Source: Candidatus Aciduliprofundum sp. (lineage in GTDB: Archaea; Thermoplasmatota; Thermoplasmata; Thermoplasmatales; Aciduliprofundaceae). Taken from it: a stretch of DNA of 11,926 nucleotides. How positions within the stretch are numbered: the stretch's first letter is position 1; every line of letters begins with the position of its first letter. The notes under the pieces were generated by a model that saw nothing but the letters and a program-made list of their open reading frames with translations, was not told the origin of the DNA and searched no databases. This document shows, in pieces, positions 1 through 7,050 of this stretch. The translations under genes were made by a program, and so were the position numbers. The stretch lies in the NCBI GenBank assembly GCA_015523135.1, contig WAKY01000025.1:1-11926 (forward strand), written 5' to 3'.

Positions 1-247
1 CAGCCCTTGTTTGCTGGAGCATCCAATAAGCGCCCTGATGTCCGCACTTGGGGCATACAACACTTTCATCGTAAGGTAATGCTTTTAACTCCTCCTCAGA
101 AGATATGACAATCATCTCTTTCTCCTTTGCCTCAGCCACGATTTCTTGGCTCTTATTCTCATCAATGGGCATTTCATATCCGCAATTTGGGCAAACCCAT
201 TTTCCATCTTTGGGATACATTAAAGATCCGCATTTTGGGCAGAACAT
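1..247 (-). CDS. tfs: Transcription factor S (TFIIS/RPB9-like RNA cleavage factor), C-terminus cut by window edge
   Basis: This is the archaeal factor that makes RNA polymerase cleave its transcript after backtracking, related to TFIIS and to the RPB9/RPC11 subunits. Eighty-two residues are visible from the ATG at 247. The N-terminal zinc ribbon has C3, C6, C19 and C22 (MFCPKCG and WVCPNCGY). A charged linker covers about residues 27-60. The second ribbon begins with C65 and C68 (VCPKCGH), followed by the family-typical AYWMLQQTRA. The catalytic acidic hairpin and the last two cysteines, expected in roughly the next 25 residues, lie beyond base 1, so activity cannot be judged. It is the last gene seen of the minus-strand group with rnhB, the helicase and the methyltransferase, 24 bases after the methyltransferase stop. 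No Shine-Dalgarno is seen. A weak TTTAA at 272-276 could drive a leaderless message of its own. Identification is confident. Confidence 0.9.
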   Translation of the reverse strand, partial: MFCPKCGSLMYPKDGKWVCPNCGYEMPIDENKSQEIVAEAKEKEMIVISSEEELKALPYDESVVCPKCGHQGAYWMLQQTRA

Positions 248-271
248 AGGTGAGGCATAAGCTCATACTTC

Positions 272-886
272 TTAAACATTTTGAATTTTTATACCTTCAA
301 CTGCAACAAAACTCGCATTTGGATTATATCCTTCTACAACCTCTCTTTTTATTTCCTCACCCAAGAGCGTGCTTTTCACTCTTACTATGAAGAACAAATC
401 TTCTAAGAGTTTTTCTACCTCATCCATTGTGTAAAAATGGGCGTTTTTAAATCTTTCATCTCCTTCTTCCCCCATTTTCGTATATTTTCTTCCAAAGTAA
501 GAGTTGCGAGGTATGAAGCCAATAGCAATACCTCCATCATCCTTCAATACTCTATAGCTCTCCTCTATTACTTTTCTTGCATTCTTAAAGAATGGGAGCG
601 ATGTGGATATTAGAACCAAATAGAATCTATTGCTCTTAAATGGTAATTCTTCTCCACATCCCTCCACTGCCATTATTCCTCTATTCTTCGCATATACCAG
701 CATATTTTTATCAGGGTCGATTCCATATTCTATCCCCAAGGCATGAGCAAATCTGCCTGTGCCAACCCCAATTTCCAATTTTGGAGATGGGTATTTTTCA
801 ACTATGGGCTTTAAGGCATTGAGCTCTGCTTCAAATATATCCTTATGTCTGTCGTACCATGAATCGTATTCTGCAGGGTCAAACAT
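272..886 (-). CDS. Class I SAM-dependent methyltransferase (Methyltransf_11 type), substrate unknown
   Basis: A 204-residue Rossmann-fold methyltransferase. Motif I is LEIGVGTGRFA at about residues 37-47. The acidic residue that binds the ribose is D58 in YGIDPDKNML. The adenine-side motif is CGEELPF at 77-83, and YRVLKDDG at 111-118 is the usual helix and turn before strand 5. These show SAM binding; nothing shows the substrate. The closest general match is the UbiE/small-molecule group, but RNA or protein substrates are possible. It starts 11 bases after the helicase stop. It has no Shine-Dalgarno, but a TTTTTAAAG at 907-915 inside the end of the helicase gene is correctly placed for a leaderless message, so it may be transcribed both from the operon and alone. 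It lies between a helicase and TFS, which hints at a nucleic-acid role, but this is inference only. Confidence 0.85.
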   Translation of the reverse strand: MFDPAEYDSWYDRHKDIFEAELNALKPIVEKYPSPKLEIGVGTGRFAHALGIEYGIDPDKNMLVYAKNRGIMAVEGCGEELPFKSNRFYLVLISTSLPFFKNARKVIEESYRVLKDDGGIAIGFIPRNSYFGRKYTKMGEEGDERFKNAHFYTMDEVEKLLEDLFFIVRVKSTLLGEEIKREVVEGYNPNASFVAVEGIKIQNV

Positions 887-897
887 AATTAAGAATG

Positions 898-2856
898 CTA
901 TTCAATCTTTAAAAATTTTCCTTCAGATCGGGTATAATCAATCAATTTTGCATACACTTCATTTGAGCTTAGTGTATTTGCATTCCCAAGCATAATTAAC
1001 TTTCTCTTTGCACGAGTAATTGCAACATTTAATCTCCTTAAATCGTCTAGAAAGCCGATATCTCCATTATCATTGGAACGAACGAAGGAGATTATGATAA
1101 CATCCTTCTCTCTTCCTTGAAAACCATCCACAGATTTTATCTCAATACCTTCAATCATGGTGCGCAGCAAATCCACCTGGTCATCGTAAGGAGTAATTAT
1201 TCCAATGTGATTTTCTTTTAATCCAATTTTTAAAAGACAATTCACAATTTCTTTTACCATTTTTGCCTCGCATTCATTGTAGTATGAGGTAGAGCCCTTT
1301 CTCTTTTCTTCCTTGCAATTTTGCATATCTAAGAATACAATTATGGATTGTGGTTCGCATATGCTCTTCATTGGCTCTTCCAAATTCTTCACTTTTACTC
1401 CCAAATCCTCAATGCTTCTATTTTTAACGCTTAGATGGGCAATCAATAAATCGTTGTAGAAGAACCTTGATGGAAATTTCATTATCTTCTCATTCATTCT
1501 GTACTGTACCCTTAGAGTTATGGATAGGTGAGGATACATCTTTATGAATCTCTCAAACAGGGTTAATTGCAATGCTCTTGCCTTATAACTCATTATGGTC
1601 GGAGGTAACTGCTTATGGTCTCCTGCCATAACATATCTCTCACCTTTTATCATTGAAATTAAGCAAGATGGTTCTATAGATTGGGTTGCCTCATCTATAA
1701 CCACGAAGTCAAAATTCATATCGTATAGCAATTCACTACCTGCTGTGGAATTCGTTGTGCATATAACTTCTGCATTTTCTAAAACTCTCTTTATTGCCCT
1801 ATATTCCATTTTCTTTGCCTTCTTAACATACTCCTCAATCCTTCTCTGAATCTTGATCCATTGTGCCATATTCTTCATAATATCCACTGGAATTCCTCGG
1901 TAGCTCCGAGAAGCATTTGCCAAATAAACAATTTCATCATCCCCCATACCCCTTCTCCATTGTGGTGTAGGTTTTTTGTATTTTTCCTGCTCTTCTCTCA
2001 TGCTATCAATCTTTTCCCAAATCTCCATTGCCTTTTTGTACTCTATATCCTGAGCAACAATGTAGTCCAAAGTATGCTCAATTATATTTTTGCTCACCCT
2101 TGCAGGATGTCCAACCCTTACAACCTTAACTTTATGTGCTAATTTTTCCACCAAATTATCCACTGCCACATTTGAATCCGCTGTGGCCAAAATTTTATAG
2201 CCCCTATTAACCATTTGAATTATTCCCTCTGCGAGAGTTGTTGTCTTTCCCGTTCCAGGAGGGCCATGAATCAAAAAAAGCTCAGAGCCGAGAAGCTCTT
2301 CCACGGCTCTTCTCTGAAAATCGTTTAATCTCTTATTCTCTAACTTAACTGCCACTTTGGAAATTTCGGGATTAGCTTTTCCCAATAGTATTGCCCTTAT
2401 CCTCAATTTGTCCTTATCTTTTAAGGATTGCAAAGCACCGAGCATCCTTTGAAATGTTATATCATTAGCATAAAGGTCAATTCTCACTCCTTTGCCGTAA
2501 ACAAATTTTGGAGGTCTCTTTGGAAATGAGAGGATAATGTACCTCTTTCCCTTCTCATAAACTGTGGCTTGAGGATTTTTTGGAGAGACCTTGCCAATGC
2601 TCACAATTACAATATCTCCAACCATAATTTCGTTTTCGGGCATATCCTTCCGGGAGAATTTTACAAGATAGGCACCGCCTAAACCTCTACCAATGAATTT
2701 TCCCTTTAAATTTAAAATTGCCCTTCCCAATTTTTCCCTCTTCTTCCCACTCAATTTCTTTATCTCTTCCCAGTGGCGGCGCATCTCTTCCTCCCTTTCT
2801 AAATTTATTAATTTTGAGAAATAGGATATGTAAGAATCAATACTTTCAAATTCCAC
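898..2856 (-). CDS. UPF1/IGHMBP2-like superfamily 1B DNA/RNA helicase
   Basis: An ATP-driven 5'-3' helicase of the UPF1-like SF1B group. Numbering from the GTG start proposed here (652 residues), the N-terminal ~175 residues match the OB/stalk region of IGHMBP2-like proteins. Walker A is GPPGTGKT at 198-205, motif Ia is ATADSNVAVDNL at about 224-235, the Walker B box is DEATQ at 388-392, motif III is GDHKQLPP at 412-419, motif V is VDGFQGREKD at 576-585 and motif VI is LNVAITRAKRKL at 609-620. All core motifs are intact. I chose the GTG at 2856 because it shares its G with the rnhB stop TAG (UAGUG) and has a GGGGGA six bases upstream. The protein then begins VEFESIDSYI, close to where relatives begin. 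An in-frame ATG at 2916 would give 672 residues but overlap rnhB by 61 bp. Translation is probably coupled to rnhB. A role on RNA:DNA hybrids is inferred. Confidence 0.92.
   Translation of the reverse strand: MEFESIDSYISYFSKLINLEREEEMRRHWEEIKKLSGKKREKLGRAILNLKGKFIGRGLGGAYLVKFSRKDMPENEIMVGDIVIVSIGKVSPKNPQATVYEKGKRYIILSFPKRPPKFVYGKGVRIDLYANDITFQRMLGALQSLKDKDKLRIRAILLGKANPEISKVAVKLENKRLNDFQRRAVEELLGSELFLIHGPPGTGKTTTLAEGIIQMVNRGYKILATADSNVAVDNLVEKLAHKVKVVRVGHPARVSKNIIEHTLDYIVAQDIEYKKAMEIWEKIDSMREEQEKYKKPTPQWRRGMGDDEIVYLANASRSYRGIPVDIMKNMAQWIKIQRRIEEYVKKAKKMEYRAIKRVLENAEVICTTNSTAGSELLYDMNFDFVVIDEATQSIEPSCLISMIKGERYVMAGDHKQLPPTIMSYKARALQLTLFERFIKMYPHLSITLRVQYRMNEKIMKFPSRFFYNDLLIAHLSVKNRSIEDLGVKVKNLEEPMKSICEPQSIIVFLDMQNCKEEKRKGSTSYYNECEAKMVKEIVNCLLKIGLKENHIGIITPYDDQVDLLRTMIEGIEIKSVDGFQGREKDVIIISFVRSNDNGDIGFLDDLRRLNVAITRAKRKLIMLGNANTLSSNEVYAKLIDYTRSEGKFLKIE
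907..915 (-). promoter_or_regulatory. Possible internal TATA element for the methyltransferase at 272-886
   Basis: TTTTTAAAG (minus strand), inside the last codons of the helicase gene, is 21-29 bases before the methyltransferase ATG. This is the same spacing as at the leaderless genes elsewhere in the window. Because the region is AT-rich coding sequence, chance is possible. Confidence 0.35.
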
Positions 2857-3494
2857 TAGAAATCCCCCAATTTCTTCTGCTCTTTTTCCTTCATTACTCT
2901 CTTTGCACTTTTCCAAGAGTGCCTTGTGTGTGGTGGCAATTCATCGTGCTCCCTAACATACTCTTCTAAGAATCTCTTTGTTCGCTCATCTGCAGGGTAA
3001 CCTGAGCCAAACTCTCCCAATTCTTCCTTCAATTCTTCAATTATTCTATCTCTTTCCACCTTTGCAATTATGGATGCAGCACTAACTATTGGGTACTTTG
3101 AATCTGCCTTGTGCTCTGATATAATTTCCACATCCTTTCCCAATTTTGTCTTTATCTCCTCGGCAAATCTTTCCTCATTAACATCGGCTGCATCCACATA
3201 CACTCTATCCCCCTCCAATTGCGAAATTACCTTTGCAAAGAGTTCAACTTCTATATCATTCAGAGTCATCTTTTCCCGCAGTGCATCAATCTCCTCTGGC
3301 TCAACTCTTATAACTACTATCTTTGAAGCAACTTTTTTAATCTCTTCCGCCAATTTTTCCCTCCTCTTAGCACTCAATTTTTTTGAATCTTTAACTCCTA
3401 AAGATGCAATTACGCTTTCATCTCCGCAAACACCCGCTACTACCAAAGGACCTATAACAGGGCCTCTTCCTGCCTCATCAACACCGCAGATCAT
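2856..3494 (-). CDS. rnhB: Ribonuclease HII
   Basis: RNase HII cuts the RNA strand of RNA:DNA hybrids and nicks DNA at single embedded ribonucleotides, starting ribonucleotide excision repair. The 212-residue length is normal for archaea. The N-terminal motif is GVDEAGRGP at residues 4-12. The four metal-binding carboxylates are D6, E7, D101 (VYVDAAD) and D131 (EHKADSKYP). GSGYP at 163-167 supplies the tyrosine (Y166) that reads the ribose-deoxyribose junction. The C-terminus carries the HTRHSWK region and a lysine-rich tail. It is the first gene of the minus-strand operon. A TATA element at 3515-3523 lies 21-29 bases before the start, so the message is probably leaderless. The stop codon is shared with the downstream helicase start. 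Confidence 0.97.
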   Translation of the reverse strand: MICGVDEAGRGPVIGPLVVAGVCGDESVIASLGVKDSKKLSAKRREKLAEEIKKVASKIVVIRVEPEEIDALREKMTLNDIEVELFAKVISQLEGDRVYVDAADVNEERFAEEIKTKLGKDVEIISEHKADSKYPIVSAASIIAKVERDRIIEELKEELGEFGSGYPADERTKRFLEEYVREHDELPPHTRHSWKSAKRVMKEKEQKKLGDF

Positions 3495-3564
3495 TGGGGA
3501 TTTATCGCATCATATTATATTAACAATTTGGAAAATTATTAATACTCTACCATTTTGTACTTTT
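3495..3564. promoter_or_regulatory. Divergent promoter region of rnhB and the plus-strand methyltransferase
   Basis: This 70-bp AT-rich gap holds two back-to-back TATA elements. TTAATATAA (minus strand, 3515-3523) ends 21 bases before the rnhB start. TTATTAATA (plus strand, 3536-3544) ends 21 bases before the methyltransferase ATG at 3565. The spacing means transcription should begin at or next to each start codon, so both messages are probably leaderless. The TATA motifs are seen; the start sites are inferred. Confidence 0.6.
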
Positions 3565-4221
3565 ATGGGCAATCCGAGGGTTAGTGTAGTTATCACGGGC
3601 TTTGAAGCGAGGCATTATGATGAGCTTCTTGATTTTCTCACCCTATTCTATTATGGAAAATTCATAAGGAAATTGATGTATGAAGAAACAAAGGTGAGCT
3701 ATGGAGATAAAGTGGTAGAGCTTGGCGTGGGTAATGGGAGAAATGCCATACTACTATCGGATAGAGTTGGAGATGATGGCGTGGTTGTAGGATTTGACAT
3801 CTCCCCAGATATGCTCAAAAGGGCAAAGGAAAAAACGAGAAAGTATGGGAATATAAAGATTCTAAGGCATGATATAAGAAAAGAATTTACGCCAAAATTT
3901 TACAATTACTTTGATGTTGCTCTCATATCCTTAGCTTTTCATGGATTTGAGCCAGAGGATAAGGAAAGGATTTTTGAGAATGTGAGAAATATTTTGAAAA
4001 ATGGTGGGAGATTTTTCATTTTAGATTACAATCAAATAGAGCTTGCAAAAGCCCCAAGATGGTTTAAGATTCTTATAGAGAGATTTGAATGCTCCCTTGC
4101 AGAGGATTTCCTCAACTATGATTTGCTCTCCGCGGCTAAGAAATTTGGGTTTGAGCTCACAAAGAAAAAGACATATTTCAAAAATACTGTACAATATTCA
4201 GAGTTTACATTGAAAAAATAA
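3565..4221 (+). CDS. Class I SAM-dependent methyltransferase (UbiE-like), substrate unknown
   Basis: A 218-residue methyltransferase unrelated in detail to the one at 272-886. Motif I is VVELGVGNGRNA at residues 50-61, the ribose-binding acid is D78 (VGFDISPDML), and motif II is about HDIRKEF at 102-108. FDVALISLAFHGF at 116-128 is motif III, followed by the VRNILKNGG turn at 140-148. The order resembles the UbiE/COQ5 group, but quinone methylation is not demonstrated and no partner quinone genes are near. The reading frame stays open far upstream (to 3070), but that part is antisense to rnhB. The ATG at 3565 gives MGNPRVSVVI, has a TATA element 21-29 bases upstream and is the sensible start. 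There is no Shine-Dalgarno, as expected for a leaderless message. It ends one base before the stop of the convergent GTPase gene. Confidence 0.85.
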   Translation: MGNPRVSVVITGFEARHYDELLDFLTLFYYGKFIRKLMYEETKVSYGDKVVELGVGNGRNAILLSDRVGDDGVVVGFDISPDMLKRAKEKTRKYGNIKILRHDIRKEFTPKFYNYFDVALISLAFHGFEPEDKERIFENVRNILKNGGRFFILDYNQIELAKAPRWFKILIERFECSLAEDFLNYDLLSAAKKFGFELTKKKTYFKNTVQYSEFTLKK

Positions 4222-4222
4222 A

Positions 4223-5320
4223 TTATCTTCTTATCACTAATCTAACTATATCTTCATCCATAAGCTTGTGCTCAAGCCCCACATGCTGCCCTGGAAACTT
4301 TACACTCTTGCCCCATACCATGGCGTAGCGAAATTTCCTTATAAAATCTCTATGCAAAGATTTACACACATTCTCTATTGTGGCACCTTTTTTCAAAATT
4401 AATGGTGCATCGTAATCTATCTTACCACTTTGGGGCTTTAGGTAAATGCGCATTAATCCAGATGCTTTAAATATTTCATCCTTCAATTCTTCCAAATTTA
4501 TTCTATCCTTTGCGGAGATGAATATAGGATTCCAATAATGCAATTTTTCTTTTATTTCATTCAAGAATTCCTTGTCTGCAAGGTCTATTTTGTTTATAAC
4601 GAGTATAGCTGGTATATATGCCCTGTTTCCAGATAAGAAATCCATTAAGCGCTCTGGGGCAATATCCTCTTTTATCAAAATATCTGCATTTACAAATCCA
4701 AATTCCCTAACTATCGCCTTTATGCTTTCAATATCCATGCTCAATGGAACTGTAGAAGCTACGTTTATTCCTCCTTTATCCTTCTTTTTTATTGAAATAT
4801 TTGGCTCATTCTCATTTACCCTTATCCCAAAATTGTGTAATTCCCTGAGAATTATTTCAAGATAATCTATGGTGTAAATATCAAGCACGAGCAGGATTAA
4901 GTCAGAATTTCTAGCCACGCTTAAAATTTCCCTTCCATTACCTTTCCCGTATGAAGCACCTTCAATCAACCCTGGCATATCTAAGAGTTGTATTTCTGCC
5001 CCTTTATGCTTTAAAATTCCCGGATGAATTTCAAGGGTTGTAAATGCATAATCTGCCACCTCACTCTTTGCATTTGTGAGTATATTGAAAAGCATGCTCT
5101 TTCCTACACTTGGGGGTCCTATTAATGAGACCATGGCATCTCCGCTTTTTTTAATTCCCTTTGTCCTCTGAGCCTTCTCTTTCTTTTTCTTCTCCTCTAG
5201 TTCCTTTTTCAAGTATGCAATTCTGGCTTTTAAACGAAGGATATGCTTCTCAGTAGCCTTGTTGTACTGCGTTCTTTTTATCTCCTCCTCAAGTTCTTTG
5301 ATTCTCTGTTCTATCTCCAC
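4223..5320 (-). CDS. DRG/Rbg-family OBG-type GTPase with TGS domain
   Basis: Archaeal member of the developmentally regulated GTP-binding (DRG) family, ribosome-associated GTPases thought to act in translation elongation. It has 365 residues, the normal length. A charged, coiled-coil-like helix covers about 1-55. The G domain has G1 GPPSVGKS at 68-75, the switch region YAFTTLEIHPG at 91-101, G3 DMPG at 114-117, G4 NKID at 243-246 and G5 SAK at 269-271. Residues about 170-235 form the S5D2-like insertion typical of DRG proteins. The C-terminal TGS domain spans about 288-363, including GQHVGLEH. The start is a GTG at 5320. An overlapping ATG at 5322 is out of frame and meets TAG after two codons. 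A TATA element 21-29 bases before the GTG places the transcript start on it. The gene ends tail to tail with the methyltransferase, with one base between. Confidence 0.95.
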   Translation of the reverse strand: MEIEQRIKELEEEIKRTQYNKATEKHILRLKARIAYLKKELEEKKKKEKAQRTKGIKKSGDAMVSLIGPPSVGKSMLFNILTNAKSEVADYAFTTLEIHPGILKHKGAEIQLLDMPGLIEGASYGKGNGREILSVARNSDLILLVLDIYTIDYLEIILRELHNFGIRVNENEPNISIKKKDKGGINVASTVPLSMDIESIKAIVREFGFVNADILIKEDIAPERLMDFLSGNRAYIPAILVINKIDLADKEFLNEIKEKLHYWNPIFISAKDRINLEELKDEIFKASGLMRIYLKPQSGKIDYDAPLILKKGATIENVCKSLHRDFIRKFRYAMVWGKSVKFPGQHVGLEHKLMDEDIVRLVIRR

Positions 5321-5457
5321 ATTCCTGCATTTGTGTAGCCTTAATAATATTTTCTAAGAGTTTAATTCTAAGATTTGAGATTTATTTTACTATTTTCGTA
5401 ATAATATTTCTTTTTTTCTTCAAAAAATTAATAAATTCGTAATGCATTACCCCAACT
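5321..5457. promoter_or_regulatory. Divergent promoter region of the DRG GTPase and the flavoprotein, with a 12-bp palindrome
   Basis: A 137-bp AT-rich gap. On minus, TATTATTAA (5341-5349) is 21-29 bases before the GTPase GTG. On plus, TTAATAAAT (5428-5436) is 22-30 bases before the ATG at 5458. The perfect palindrome GTAATGCATTAC covers 5439-5450, between the plus TATA and the start codon, where an archaeal repressor would block initiation. An 8-bp direct repeat TTCGTAAT occurs at 5395-5402 and 5436-5443, the second copy running into the palindrome. The motifs are seen; operator function is inferred. Confidence 0.55.
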
Positions 5458-6738
5458 ATGATAGTAATCATTGGTTTAGGAACTGGAGGAATATATGCAG
5501 CAAGGTGGATAAGTAAGTTCAATAAAAATGAGAAAATAACTATTATTGAGAGAAGAAGCTATGAAACCTACTCTCCTTGCTCAATACCGCTTGTTGTTGA
5601 GGGTGCTATAGATATTAAGGAAATTATTCATCCATTCCCAAGAACTCCAAGGATTGATGTGCTACTTGAGCATGAAGCAGTTGAGATTGATACTAAGAAT
5701 AAAAAAGTGCTTTATAGAAAAGTTGGGAGCGATGAAATTAAAGAGATTGAGTATGATAAATTAATATATTCTGCAGGTGCAAGACCGTCTGTGCTTCCAA
5801 TAAAGGGAGTAGAGAAAAATGGAGTGTTCACCGTTAGAACCGTTGAAGATGCAAGGATGATAAATGAATGGGCAAAAAAAGCTAAAAAAGCTTTGGTCAT
5901 AGGAGCAGGTGCAATAGGGATGGAGATGGCTTATGCTCTTCGCAAAAGAGGTTTGGATGTAACCATTGTTGAGATGCTATCTCATCCATTTCCAAAGGCA
6001 CTTGACGAAGATATGGCTAGTATTGTTAAGGATGGATTGGAATCTATGGGAATCAAATGCCTTTGCAATAGTAAGGTTGAAGAAATATTGGGGGATGAAG
6101 AGGTTAAAGGTGTGATAGTAAATGGTGAGAGTATTGATGCGGATATGGTTATTCTAAGTGCAGGAGTTAGACCTAATACGGAACTTTTAAAGGGAAAGGT
6201 AAATATGGATGATAAAGGCTACATAATAGTAAATGAGAGAATGCAAACTTCTTTGCCAGAGATATTTGCTGTGGGAGATTGCGCCCGTACACCGTATGGA
6301 ATTTTACAACTTGCAACCATAGCAGCTAGAGAAGGGATAGTAGCGGGAATAAACGCTGCTGGTGGTGATGCCATATACACGAAGCATACAGGAGCATTTG
6401 TATCTGCAATGGGAAATTTTGAAGTTGCATGTGTGGGAGAGAGGGGAGAGATTAGTGGAAGGGGGCATTCTACAATAACTCCTTATTCAAAGTATGAGAT
6501 CTTTTTTAAAATTTTTACAGACAATGAAGGAAGAATAAAAGGTGCTCAAGCCGTTGGTTATATGGCTTCAAAGAAAATTGATATAATTTCTGCATTGATG
6601 CGTGGCGGAGGAAAGATATGGGATGTTGCTTTTATGGAGCATGCTTATTGCCCAACATCTGCACATCTCTACGATGTAGTGAATATAGCTGCTAACAATG
6701 CAATGAGAAAAATAAAAATTGAAAGATATACAGTTTAG
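5458..6738 (+). CDS. CoA-disulfide reductase / NADH oxidase-type FAD oxidoreductase (possibly sulfur-reducing)
   Basis: A 426-residue flavoprotein of the single-cysteine pyridine nucleotide-disulfide reductase group (CoA-disulfide reductase, H2O-forming NADH oxidase, NAD(P)H sulfur oxidoreductase). The FAD-binding GLGTGG is at residues 6-11. The redox-active cysteine is C41 in YSPCSIP, matching the single-cysteine site of the family. The NAD(P)H site is IGAGAIG at 148-154, the second FAD motif is AVGDCA at 271-276, and the dimerisation domain is about 305-426. The C-terminal motif where relatives usually have YAPP reads AYCPTS (396-401), adding a second cysteine, C398, near the expected active site. 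Family members in anaerobic archaea reduce CoA disulfide or polysulfide, or detoxify oxygen; sequence alone does not decide. It is the first gene downstream of the palindrome promoter and ends with a 4-bp overlap with the convergent small gene. Confidence 0.9.
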   Translation: MIVIIGLGTGGIYAARWISKFNKNEKITIIERRSYETYSPCSIPLVVEGAIDIKEIIHPFPRTPRIDVLLEHEAVEIDTKNKKVLYRKVGSDEIKEIEYDKLIYSAGARPSVLPIKGVEKNGVFTVRTVEDARMINEWAKKAKKALVIGAGAIGMEMAYALRKRGLDVTIVEMLSHPFPKALDEDMASIVKDGLESMGIKCLCNSKVEEILGDEEVKGVIVNGESIDADMVILSAGVRPNTELLKGKVNMDDKGYIIVNERMQTSLPEIFAVGDCARTPYGILQLATIAAREGIVAGINAAGGDAIYTKHTGAFVSAMGNFEVACVGERGEISGRGHSTITPYSKYEIFFKIFTDNEGRIKGAQAVGYMASKKIDIISALMRGGGKIWDVAFMEHAYCPTSAHLYDVVNIAANNAMRKIKIERYTV

Positions 6739-6980
6739 CCAGTTACACGTACAATATCCATTAGAAAATCATCAAATTTTTTGCTTAATATATCTAATTT
6801 TCTCTCAAAGTCTTTAATTGTATCTTTATCATCTATGATTGATAAAACGTCACTAAGGTCCCTAACATAAACTTTAATTTTTTTCAAATCTTCCAGTGCT
6901 TTTTCATCACCATCGTCTATGCGAGCTAGGATGTCAAGCAGGGATTCTTCTATTGTATCAAATAAATCTTCCACTTCCAT
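6735..6980 (-). CDS. Small acidic helical protein, unknown function (81 residues)
   Basis: I do not recognise this protein. It begins MEVEDLFDTIEESLLDILA and is rich in aspartate and glutamate, with regularly spaced leucine/isoleucine, and is predicted by eye to form two or three amphipathic helices with no membrane segment or metal motif. The ATG at 6980 is chosen because a perfect TTATATAA at 7001-7008 sits 21-28 bases upstream. The frame stays open to 7112, but that would overlap the divergent carbonic anhydrase start and encode unlike, hydrophobic sequence. The stop overlaps the end of the flavoprotein gene by 4 bp. The well-placed promoter and strongly protein-like composition argue that it is real. 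It could be a small adaptor or a coiled-coil partner; nothing shows which. Confidence 0.65.
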   Translation of the reverse strand: MEVEDLFDTIEESLLDILARIDDGDEKALEDLKKIKVYVRDLSDVLSIIDDKDTIKDFERKLDILSKKFDDFLMDIVRVTG

Positions 6981-7050
6981 AGGGGGTAATAATTTTTGTG
7001 TTATATAAGGGTAATGGGTAAATTTTATTTCCAAAACGCAATTCCCATTT
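6981..7050. promoter_or_regulatory. Divergent promoter region of the small acidic protein and the carbonic anhydrase-like gene
   Basis: A 70-bp gap. TTATATAA at 7001-7008 is a palindromic TATA element 21-28 bases before the minus-strand ATG at 6980. TTTTATTT at 7023-7030 is 21-28 bases before the plus-strand ATG at 7051. Both predict leaderless messages. TTATATAA could also be read on plus, but would then leave a leader of about 20 nt without a Shine-Dalgarno. Confidence 0.5.

Noticed and set aside
3070..3564. A long open frame on plus extending the second methyltransferase upstream by 165 codons
   Set aside because: It is antisense to rnhB, reads as serine/threonine-rich reverse-complement sequence, and lies upstream of a well-placed TATA element and ATG at 3565.
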